A stretch of 38,208 nucleotides of DNA, from positions 1-38,208 of the forward strand of contig CAJVXH010000010.1 in NCBI GenBank assembly GCA_913009835.1. Reading direction: 5' to 3'. A program made the translations under genes and the position numbers. The notes beneath the pieces were generated by a model. That model did no database searches. It saw only the letters and a program-made list of their open reading frames with translations, and was not told where the DNA came from. Positions 1-5,876 of the stretch are shown in pieces. Origin of the DNA: an uncultured bacterium (GTDB lineage Bacteria > Electryoneota > Electryoneia > Electryoneales > Electryoneaceae). Position 1 is the stretch's first letter. Every line of letters begins with the position of its first letter.

Positions 1-118
1 GTGGAGTGGACGGAGCAGTGGTGGAGTGTGGACGATTGGCACGAGACACCATACCAGGAAGATAAAAAAAGAAAAAAGAAAGAGAGAAAAAGAGAAAAGA
101 AAAGTTGATTTTTTTTTT
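1..118. other. Low-complexity leader of probable artefactual origin
   Basis: This stretch begins with GTGG/GAGTG-rich sequence, passes into a long A/G-only purine run (about 61-105) and ends in a T run directly against the sequencing adapter at 119. Nothing in it resembles the rest of the contig. Because it lies on the far side of an adapter from the genuine gene sequence, it is most simply explained as junk or chimeric read sequence. I see no gene in it. An open frame running through this region and the adapter is meaningless. Confidence 0.75.
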
Positions 119-176
119 AATGATACGGCGACCACCGAGATCTACACTCTTTCCCTACACGACGCTCTTCCGATCT
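119..176 (+). other. Illumina P5/TruSeq universal adapter (contaminant)
   Basis: The 58 bases match the Illumina universal adapter as I know it. They start AATGATACGGCGACCACCGA, continue through the read-1 primer site (CTTTCCCTACACGACGC) and end CTCTTCCGATCT at 176. Genuine insert sequence starts at 177. Everything from 1 to 176 should be masked before any analysis. Confidence 0.98.
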
Positions 177-640
177 ATGGTCCCGTACTGCTTCTGGTAT
201 GCACGTCCGCCAACCTGCTGCACCTTCTTGGTGAAACCGTAGGCTTCCACACTGGGATGTAGTGCGCCACTCCAGAAATCGTCCTCTTTCATGTCGCCGA
301 CGACGTTTCCCGGATACGCACAAGCTGAGCCCACGCTGACAAAGCGCTTGATGTTGACCTTTGAGCTCGCCTCGAGGATGTTCGCAATCATGATCACGTT
401 GCGATAGAAGAGATTCGCCGGCTCCCGCATGCAAATCCCCAAGCCACCATAATAGGCTGCCGGGTGAACGACGATCTCCGGACCAATCTCCTTGACAGCC
501 TTCTCCACCGAAGCGTAGTCCATCAGGTTAAAATCCGGCAGGTCGGGCGTGACCAACTCGTAGCCAGCTTCACGGATTTTCTCCGCGATCCGGCGGCCGA
601 AGAATCCTGCTCCACCTGTCTGCAGTACCACTGTCGCCAT
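177..640 (-). CDS. GDP-L-fucose synthase-like epimerase/reductase, 3' end lost to adapter
   Basis: An extended short-chain dehydrogenase whose first 154 residues are genuine; the reading frame then runs into adapter. The N-terminal NAD(P)-binding motif TGGAGFFG is at residues 8-15. The stretch GGLGICMREPANLFYRN (65-81), the Ser region GSACAYP (104-110) and YGFTK (Tyr134, Lys138) match GDP-L-fucose synthases, which convert GDP-4-keto-6-deoxymannose to GDP-L-fucose. About half of the usual 310-320 residues is missing. The ATG at 640 is preceded by a good AGGGGAG ribosome-binding site. Other GDP- or UDP-sugar epimerases of the same superfamily remain possible because the substrate-binding C-terminus is absent. 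It fits the surface-polysaccharide theme of the window. Confidence 0.72.
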
Positions 641-809
641 CTTTAACTCCCCTGGTTCTGAACGTTTGAGGCTGGAAAGATACTAACTTCTATGAGTGAA
701 AGCTGTGACCCGGGTCAGGTTCAGGCTCGGAAGGCCTACCACAATTCCCTGAATTGTCCAACGGCAGTCCTGAGTCATGAGAAAACATAACATATTCTAA
801 CCGTACAGG

Positions 810-833
810 CCCGTGTTTGCTTGCAAACGCGGG
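810..833. repeat. Palindrome, 11-bp arms, 2-nt loop
   Basis: CCCGTGTTTGC, loop TT, GCAAACGCGGG. There is one G-T type imperfection in the arms. It is related to the palindromes at 862-883 and 5846-5867. Confidence 0.8.
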
Positions 834-861
834 TTATCCGAAGGTCAGATTGTTTGATCAG

Positions 862-883
862 CCGCGTTTGCGAGCAAACACGG
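862..883. repeat. Palindrome, 10-bp arms, 2-nt loop
   Basis: CCGCGTTTGC, loop GA, GCAAACACGG. It is the inverted counterpart of 810-833, so the two palindromes also form a larger inverted pair around 840-860. Confidence 0.8.
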
Positions 884-904
884 GCCTATATTCGTGCGGC
901 TAAT

Positions 905-924
905 CCACGACATGAATGTCGTGG
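905..924. repeat. Perfect palindrome, 9-bp arms, 2-nt loop
   Basis: CCACGACAT, loop GA, ATGTCGTGG. The same palindrome with loop AA occurs at 5747-5766, and both are followed by GCATGA. No T tract follows, so it is a poor candidate for an intrinsic terminator. Confidence 0.85.
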
Positions 925-1134
925 GCATGAAGCGATTCCAATTGAATTAACTGGATAGCCGATACTTACAGGCGGGCCACAACACATTCTCCAAAATGCC
1001 AGAGTGTTGAGCACTGGTTTAATCGCTAATCGCCTCTTGCTCGATGAGAGACTCCATTCTTACCTTTGCCAAACCTTCAGATGCATCTTCATTACTTGAG
1101 ATCAAGAAACCATTAACCATATCGGGAAAGAATC

Positions 1135-2067
1135 GTGGAAAGAATCCTAGTCACTGGCGGAGCCGGATATATCGGCACAATCCTGGTTCCGGAGCTCCTC
1201 AAGCTCGGTCACAAAGTCACTATCTATGACAACTTCATGTTCGGCGCAGCACCGCTACTTGGCTTCAGCGCAAACCCGAACCTGACCATTATCGAAGGCG
1301 ATGTTCGAGATGCCAAAGCAGTCAAAGAAGCGGTCAAAGGTCATGACTGGATAGTACATCTGGCAGCAATCGTCGGCTATCCGGCTTGTGCGGCCGATCC
1401 GGTACGTGCCAACACGGTCAATGTCGAAGGCACACGCAATGTTCTTAACGCCATGGAGAAGGGCCAGAGGCTGTTGTATGCCTCAACAGGGTCCACCTAT
1501 GGCAAAGTACTCGGCATAGCGACAGAAGAAACGCCGATCAACCCATTAACACTCTACGGACGCAACAAACGTGACTGTGAGGAGATGATCCAGGCTACGG
1601 ATCACGAGTTCACGCTGTTCCGTTTCGCAACCGTGTTCGGATCAAGCCCGCGCATGCGCTTGGACCTCCTGATCAATGACTTCACCTATCAGGCTGTTCA
1701 CAACAAGCAGATCGTGATCTTCGAAGGTCACTTCCGCCGCACTTTCCTGCACAGCATGGATGCCGCCGCAATCTACCCGTTCGCAATGTCACATTGGGAC
1801 CAGATGAACGGTGGTACATTCAATGTCGGCGATGAGACCATGAACTACACCAAGCTGGAAGCTGCACAGGAAATCAGCAAGAAACTCGACTACTATCTGC
1901 ATGAAGCTGATTTTGGTTCAGACCCGGACAAGCGCGACTACGAGGTAGATTATTCCAAGCTCAAGAAACTGGGCTATCAGGCGAAGATCAACCTGTCTGA
2001 TGGTATCGACGAACTGATCAAAATCATCAGCGTGCTGAAGATCCATAATCCGCTCAGGAATGCGTGA
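1135..2067 (+). CDS. NAD-dependent sugar-nucleotide epimerase/dehydratase
   Basis: A 310-residue extended SDR of normal length for the UDP-glucose 4-epimerase/dTDP-glucose dehydratase group. The Rossmann motif TGGAGYIG is at residues 7-14, the Asp that would bind the NAD ribose is near 32, the Ser/Thr region STGSTYG is at 117-123, and the catalytic pair Tyr141/Lys145 lies in LYGRNK. It should interconvert or dehydrate a nucleotide sugar in the cytoplasm; the substrate cannot be read from sequence. The start is a GTG at 1135, chosen because the Rossmann fold begins at once and a GGGAAAG ribosome-binding site lies 5 nt upstream. It is transcribed away from the fucose-synthase-like gene and is followed by repeats, so it is probably monocistronic. 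Confidence 0.88.
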   Translation: MERILVTGGAGYIGTILVPELLKLGHKVTIYDNFMFGAAPLLGFSANPNLTIIEGDVRDAKAVKEAVKGHDWIVHLAAIVGYPACAADPVRANTVNVEGTRNVLNAMEKGQRLLYASTGSTYGKVLGIATEETPINPLTLYGRNKRDCEEMIQATDHEFTLFRFATVFGSSPRMRLDLLINDFTYQAVHNKQIVIFEGHFRRTFLHSMDAAAIYPFAMSHWDQMNGGTFNVGDETMNYTKLEAAQEISKKLDYYLHEADFGSDPDKRDYEVDYSKLKKLGYQAKINLSDGIDELIKIISVLKIHNPLRNA

Positions 2068-2119
2068 TGATAGGCTATAGGCTGTAGGAAAAGCAGGCTA
2101 TAGGAAAAGATACAGACTT

Positions 2120-2141
2120 GCCACGGACTTCAGTCCGTGGC
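2120..2141. repeat. Perfect palindrome, 10-bp arms, 2-nt loop
   Basis: GCCACGGACT, loop TC, AGTCCGTGGC. It has the same design (2-nt loop, CCACG start) as the palindromes at 905 and 5747. Because it lies just downstream of an epimerase gene it could also help end transcription, but the following bases (ATTTGTGTT) are only moderately T-rich. Confidence 0.8.
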
Positions 2142-2198
2142 ATTTGTGTTGTATCACGTTTGTGACTCACTACTGACTACTCAGGGCTCAGGTTGGAG

Positions 2199-2242
2199 AA
2201 TCCCTGCGAACCGCAAAAAGACGCGGATTCACAGGGGCATAT
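2199..2242. repeat. Dispersed stem-loop repeat, copy 1 (inverted relative to copy 2)
   Basis: The segment from AATCCCTGCGAACCGC to CACAGGGGCATAT aligns with the reverse complement of 5592-5636. Both copies fold as CCCTGYGAA...TTCRCAGGG with an A- or T-rich loop. The base changes keep the stem paired, which suggests the folded form matters for the element. Confidence 0.75.
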
Positions 2243-2341
2243 CGCCCAATGATCAGCCGCGTTGGAGGAGCCACGTCCGGGCAAGATCTCGTATCTTCCA
2301 CCAGTCAACAATCTCAGAACTCATCACTGTCTTTTCTTTTG

Positions 2342-2369
2342 CTCAGAGCTCAGAGCTCACAACTCACAG
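2342..2369. repeat. Four tandem 7-nt units (consensus CTCAVAR)
   Basis: The units are CTCAGAG, CTCAGAG, CTCACAA, CTCACAG. Two related units (CTCAGAA, CTCATCA) lie at 2313-2326. This is one of several degenerate heptamer runs in intergenic DNA of this window. Confidence 0.8.
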
Positions 2370-2378
2370 CTGTTTCTA

Positions 2379-3533
2379 TCAAATTGCCTCACCAATCGTG
2401 AAGTAGAATCGCGGCGACCCGCCGGGAGACATCCCGACATCAATCCGTACCACAAGCTCCGGCGGAAGCACCAGGTGCAACCCCATTCCAAAACCGTGAC
2501 GCGCGGGCAGCCATCCAAAATCCGGGTCAGCAATTACACCCATGTCGTAAAACGGAACCAGCTCCACTTCAAGCCCATATACCGGGATGAACGAGAGAAC
2601 GCTGTGCGCCACTTCCGTAGGCCAGGTCCAGTCACGTACTACCGTAAAATGCGTCTGGGCACGTGTGTAAATCGCTCGGCGACCTGTTTCACGCCGTTTC
2701 GGTTGCCCACGTACCTTCTTGCTGCCACCGTTATAGTAGCGTAACGGCGGAGGTGTGTTCAGCTGTAGACCGATCTCGGCGCGCAGATACAGACGCATCC
2801 AATCTTTTACCGGTTGTGCGAGTGCACCCTTGAATTGAACGGACAAATCGGGACGAGCAGCATCCCACTCATCCGACCAGGCAGCACCGCCCAGCGTGGT
2901 CACATCAAAGATATATCCATTCATCGGACGAACGGAGCTGGTCGTGCGCCAACGCGCTCGAGTACCACCCAGGGCGATTGTTCCAGGACGGAAACGTGGG
3001 TACATATTCAGATCCAACGGATTCTTGTCTGCGTCCTCAGGACGCATCCCTTTCGCTGTCTCAACCCATATCGCGGGACCGAATTCAAAAACACTACCGT
3101 AGGAACGAAGCGCTGCCATTTTAATATCAATCCGTTCTACATCTGCGTTTACCAGAGGTTCAGGGTCTACAGGAAGTGAAGGATAAATGCTTCGCTCGCT
3201 TCGATTGAAACTTATTCTACCTACATAACGATACTCCCCCAGCTTCACCTCTCCCTCGGCATACATGTTCATCTGACCGGAGAGGGAATATTCAAAGCTG
3301 GATATCGTGTACAAACGCGGCGCGTAAGCAGCGCCGAAGCCGAAGCCGATTGTAAGGCCATCATCAGAATTTGCCAGGAAATAGGGAGCGGCTATGATAT
3401 GCACATCCGAGTCGCTATCAGTAGCATCAATCTGCGCAGCTATCGGCTGAACAAACATGAGACTGATCGCGATGATCAGCACCTTGATTGGAAATGATCC
3501 GTGGCGTGATTGGATGGCAAAGTAAATCTGCAT
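2379..3533 (-). CDS. Omp85/D15-type outer-membrane beta-barrel protein without POTRA domains
   Basis: A 384-residue exported protein. Residues 1-34 form a signal peptide with a positive start, a hydrophobic core (IKVLIIAISLMFV) and cleavage after AAAQ-like IAAQ. The rest alternates in the manner of amphipathic beta strands rich in Gly, Tyr, Phe and Arg. The C-terminus VRIDVGMS....RFYFTIGEAI resembles the end of the bacterial surface antigen (BamA/D15) barrel. With no room for POTRA repeats, this is a barrel-only member. An outer-membrane location is well supported; a pore, translocation or enzymatic role cannot be told. The ATG at 3533 gives the signal peptide. It converges on the upstream epimerase gene and is separated from the next gene by about 700 bp. 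Confidence 0.78.
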   Translation of the reverse strand: MQIYFAIQSRHGSFPIKVLIIAISLMFVQPIAAQIDATDSDSDVHIIAAPYFLANSDDGLTIGFGFGAAYAPRLYTISSFEYSLSGQMNMYAEGEVKLGEYRYVGRISFNRSERSIYPSLPVDPEPLVNADVERIDIKMAALRSYGSVFEFGPAIWVETAKGMRPEDADKNPLDLNMYPRFRPGTIALGGTRARWRTTSSVRPMNGYIFDVTTLGGAAWSDEWDAARPDLSVQFKGALAQPVKDWMRLYLRAEIGLQLNTPPPLRYYNGGSKKVRGQPKRRETGRRAIYTRAQTHFTVVRDWTWPTEVAHSVLSFIPVYGLEVELVPFYDMGVIADPDFGWLPARHGFGMGLHLVLPPELVVRIDVGMSPGGSPRFYFTIGEAI

Positions 3534-4234
3534 GCGATAATGGCCCTTTTGAAAACTTATCGTTGAAGCTACTTGATAGTACCTGTGGACGCAAGATTCT
3601 ATTCATGAAGTTGGCACTTATACATCGAGGAATTCCACTTGAAGTTTAACGCACCTGCTGTTCGTTCAAATAATATGAGTAGTTGCCAGGTCACGAACCT
3701 TTTCAGGCTGTCAATTTGATTCTCTTCCCCCTCCAACACGCTCATCGAATCACGTCAATAATGCTCTGCCCGGTGACATGTTAATGCTTGGTCTCTCATG
3801 ACATAAGCAACATCTCTCCGGCTGAACGCCTGACAGGTGAGAAGAGCGATCCACAACGCTGAATTCCCACTCGAAGAAGATTAATGCCTCGCATGTAGCA
3901 TTTGTTCGTTCGCAGAGCGAAGTTACAACAATGACTGAGACAGAGGTGACGGAGGAGCACAGGGAAACAGGAGGCGCTTGATGTGATACTGATTACCCAA
4001 TTCGGTGCTTGATTGCCCTATCTTGGTACGCGACGTTGATAGACCGCTGTGAGTATTCGGGTATTGAGCTGACCAGGTGAATTCCTCTTGCGGGGATTAA
4101 GGTGCAACTCGTATACTTAGGGCTGAACGGAGCATACTCCAAATTGTCCGGCGATGAGGCGAGGTCGGTCTTTGTGGTACTGCTCAATTGGGTTGGATCG
4201 AATCCTGATGGGTTCGACGGAGGGAATACAATAC
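3534..4234. other. 701-bp gene-free stretch
   Basis: This lies between the divergent barrel-protein gene and the small membrane-protein gene. The short open frames here overlap in several registers and show no recognisable motif or ribosome-binding site. None of the palindrome or heptamer repeats found in other gaps was seen. It presumably holds promoters for both flanking genes, not identified. A GGATCGAATCC palindrome near 4194 superficially resembles a tRNA T-arm but no cloverleaf surrounds it. Confidence 0.5.
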
Positions 4235-4573
4235 ATGGATACCTTGCTGAGCATCCTCATCGGGCTCGCAGCCGTCATGTTTGTGCTCATCGCTATCGCC
4301 TTTCTTGCGCAAGCCATCCGCACCGCCATCCAGGAGAAGAAACCAGATACTACCTACGATGATCTTGGATACGACTATGTTCCAAATCGTACCATGGCGA
4401 CACGGAAGCTGATCTGGGAAGATCGACGCACTGCTGAGCGACGAGATGAACGTGATCGGCGAGAAAAGCCCAACGAGTCGCCTCAGGAGCGGGAAAGACG
4501 GCGTGAAAAAGACCGGCGCGATGTTGACCGTCGCAGCAGGTTGAAAATGCGCCCGCCTTACCCGACTGAATAG
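4235..4573 (+). CDS. Small membrane-anchored, Arg/Glu-rich protein of unknown function
   Basis: The protein has 112 residues. One strongly hydrophobic helix (about residues 4-29, LLSILIGLAAVMFVLIAIAFLA region) is followed by a very charged cytoplasmic-type tail with DRR/ERR clusters (about 60-105), for example RRTAERRDERDRR and RRREKDRRDVDRR. I do not recognise the family. The tail should be extended or coiled and could bind a nucleic acid or an acidic partner. I chose the ATG at 4235 over an upstream ATG at 4154 because GGAGGG at 4219-4224 is a clear ribosome-binding site and the hydrophobic segment then begins at the N-terminus. It lies 38 bp upstream of the DUF2520 gene on the same strand. 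Confidence 0.7.
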   Translation: MDTLLSILIGLAAVMFVLIAIAFLAQAIRTAIQEKKPDTTYDDLGYDYVPNRTMATRKLIWEDRRTAERRDERDRREKPNESPQERERRREKDRRDVDRRSRLKMRPPYPTE

Positions 4574-4582
4574 GCCTGATAC

Positions 4583-4602
4583 GAGCCGCTTCACCGCGGC
4601 TC
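4583..4602 (+). terminator. Possible weak terminator or attenuator hairpin
   Basis: GAGCCGC, 6-nt loop, GCGGCTC, followed by AATTTACT. The 7-bp GC-rich stem sits between the stop of the small membrane protein and the ATG at 4612. The T tract is poor, so it might instead affect translation of the next gene, which lacks an evident ribosome-binding site. Confidence 0.45.
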
Positions 4603-4611
4603 AATTTACTC

Positions 4612-5517
4612 ATGCCAGACAATCCCTCAAACCAATCCCACGTTGTCCCACAACAACGAATCTGCGTTGTCGGCTATGGTGCTGTCGGTGCGGCTCTGAC
4701 AAAAGCCTTACGCCAAGCTGGGTTCAGAATTTCCGCGGTCTGTGATATTCCGACCTCCCCGCAATTCGCTGCGGCCGTCAGCGATGGTTTCCATGTCTCC
4801 TCACTTGAGACTATTGATCTCGATTGTGAGCTGCTGATAATTGCGACCCCGGACCAAAGTATTGAACCCCTGGCTAAAAACATCGCGGAGAAGTGGGCTG
4901 CCAGTAACCTGCCCAATCCAGAATCGCGAATCGTGATGCACCTTTCCGGGGCGCACAATCTGACCCCGCTACAACCACTCGCTGATCTCGGCTGGCAAAC
5001 AGCGGCGTTTCATCCGATACAAACCTTTCCGCCAGGCTCCGGATCGGAGAGATTTGTCAATATCCATGTGGGGATAACCGCTGATCCCACTGCGCTCACC
5101 ATGTTGACTGAACTGGCGCTGTGCCTGGGTGTGCAACCTCTGATTGTACCTGAGAACGAACGTCCCCGATATCACCTGGCGTCGGTCATTGTATCCAATT
5201 TCCTGCCCCTGTTACTTGAGTTAGGCGCGAGCTGCCTGGATGGTATCACCGATGATAGAGATGCGGCAGTGAAGGCGCTGTTGCCATTGATGCAGGGTAT
5301 GATGGACAGCCTCGATTCGCACAGCCCGGCAGAAGCTATTACCGGTCCAGTAATAAGGAACGATCTGGAGACTGTTCGAGTGCATTTAGCGTCAGATATT
5401 GATGACGCTACTCTCGCGCTCTATAAACATCTGACTCTCAAACTGGTGGATCTGGCTGAGCAGGGAAACCGCCTCACTTCGGATCAAGCGAAACAGTGGC
5501 GGGAAGAAATAGGATGA
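4612..5517 (+). CDS. Rossmann-fold oxidoreductase with DUF2520 domain
   Basis: A 301-residue soluble protein. Residues 16-120 form a dinucleotide-binding domain (ICVVGYGAVGAALTKAL, with GxGxxG at about 21-26). The pattern then shifts to the helical C-terminal region of DUF2520 proteins, including FHPIQTFP (about 138-145) and NFLPLLLELG in the second half. This family is related to 6-phosphogluconate dehydrogenase/F420-dependent NADP oxidoreductase folds. Its substrate is not established; many members lie near pantothenate or folate genes in other genomes, but nothing like that is seen here. The only in-frame ATG before the Rossmann motif is at 4612, and it lacks a strong ribosome-binding site. 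Downstream lies a repeat block that starts within its stop codon. Confidence 0.85.
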   Translation: MPDNPSNQSHVVPQQRICVVGYGAVGAALTKALRQAGFRISAVCDIPTSPQFAAAVSDGFHVSSLETIDLDCELLIIATPDQSIEPLAKNIAEKWAASNLPNPESRIVMHLSGAHNLTPLQPLADLGWQTAAFHPIQTFPPGSGSERFVNIHVGITADPTALTMLTELALCLGVQPLIVPENERPRYHLASVIVSNFLPLLLELGASCLDGITDDRDAAVKALLPLMQGMMDSLDSHSPAEAITGPVIRNDLETVRVHLASDIDDATLALYKHLTLKLVDLAEQGNRLTSDQAKQWREEIG

Positions 5518-5536
5518 GTCGGGAGTCGGGAGAAAA
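5516..5536. repeat. Heptamer run overlapping the stop codon of the DUF2520 gene
   Basis: The units are GAGTCGG, GAGTCGG, GAGAAAA. The run begins inside the TGA stop (5515-5517). It is the same type of period-7 sequence as at 2070, 2342 and 5647. Confidence 0.65.
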
Positions 5537-5591
5537 TGAGAACAGGCCCGCGCTTGCAAGCATCCGGTTATCCAGATAACTCAGCTATGAT

Positions 5592-5636
5592 ATATGCCCC
5601 TGTGACCCGCCGTCTTTTTGGCGGTTCGCAGGGATA
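5592..5636. repeat. Dispersed stem-loop repeat, copy 2
   Basis: It is homologous to 2199-2242 in the opposite orientation. The inner stem is CCGCC/GGCGG around a GTCTTTTT loop and the outer stem CCCTGTGA/TTCGCAGGG. It lies inside the 5541-5827 element. Confidence 0.72.
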
Positions 5637-5746
5637 ATTTAACGACTGTCCTGAGTCCTGATAAATCAAACAGGCACCTTGTAACTTGCGGATCAACCCT
5701 GCTATCGCCTGCGGCGGTAACAGGGGCATATTCATCGTCGGATAAT

Positions 5747-5766
5747 CCACGACATAAATGTCGTGG
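5747..5766. repeat. Perfect palindrome, 9-bp arms, 2-nt loop
   Basis: CCACGACAT, loop AA, ATGTCGTGG. It is identical in both arms to 905-924 and is also preceded by TAAT and followed by GCATGA. Confidence 0.85.
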
Positions 5767-5845
5767 GCATGATGCAACCCCAGCTGAAGCAACTGGATAA
5801 CCGGATGCAAGCAAGCACGGGCCTGTTCATTCAACCTTCATCAAT

Positions 5846-5867
5846 CCGCGCTTGCAAGCAAGCACGG
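5846..5867. repeat. Palindrome abutting the biotin carboxylase stop codon
   Basis: CCGCGCTTGC, loop AA, GCAAGCACGG, followed by GCCTGT. It is a partial extra copy of the terminal repeat of the 5541-5827 element and ends about 5 bp from the stop codon of the minus-strand gene at 5877. Confidence 0.78.
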
Positions 5868-5876
5868 GCCTGTCCG

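Larger units (their letters stand above)
641..1134. repeat. Intergenic repeat mosaic between divergent sugar-nucleotide genes
   Basis: A 494-bp gap between divergent genes. It holds a 7-bp stem palindrome ACAATTC-CCT-GAATTGT (741-757), two degenerate 7-mers AGTCCTG/AGTCATG (766-779), a hairpin CCCGTGTTTGC-TT-GCAAACGCGGG (810-833), a related hairpin (862-883) and CCACGACAT-GA-ATGTCGTGG (905-924). The tip ACAGGCCCG near 805, GGTTATCC after the first hairpin, and AACTGGATA near 949 recur in the gap at 5518-5876, in a different order. The promoters for both flanking genes must also be here but I could not pick them out. No coding sequence is supported. Confidence 0.7.
2068..2378. repeat. Intergenic repeat mosaic with heptamer runs and palindromes
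   Basis: A 311-bp gap between convergent genes. It contains period-7 runs ATAGGCT/ATAGGCT/GTAGGAA (2070-2090), a looser run at about 2166-2193, CTCAGAA/CTCATCA (2313-2326) and CTCAGAG/CTCAGAG/CTCACAA/CTCACAG (2342-2369). It also holds a perfect palindrome at 2120-2141 and an imperfect stem-loop at 2202-2236 that is homologous, in inverted orientation, to 5596-5633. No coding sequence is supported. Confidence 0.7.
5541..5827. mobile_element. 287-bp MITE-like element with 35-bp terminal inverted repeats
   Basis: The left arm 5541-5575 starts AACAGGCCCG and ends GGTTATCCAG. The right arm 5793-5827 is its reverse complement with 32 of 35 positions identical. Inside are a stem-loop (5596-5633), a heptamer pair TGTCCTG/AGTCCTG (5647-5660) and the palindrome CCACGACAT-AA-ATGTCGTGG (5747-5766). 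No open frame for a transposase is present, so any movement would depend on enzymes elsewhere. I see no clear target-site duplication. Parts of the same element occur at 805-960 in a different order. Confidence 0.7.

Noticed and set aside
46-56. GGCACGAG-like string before the purine run, resembling an old cDNA-library adaptor
   Set aside because: Only about eight bases match and no EcoRI half-site precedes it; coincidence is likely.
26-262. Open reading frame of 78 codons across the adapter
   Set aside because: It is composed of low-complexity sequence and the Illumina adapter, so it is not biological.
4190-4215. tRNA T-arm-like GGATCGAATCC
   Set aside because: It is a short palindrome with no acceptor, anticodon or D stem around it.
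641-5876. CRISPR array
   Set aside because: The repeats are palindromic, few and irregularly spaced, with no constant spacer length and no cas genes.
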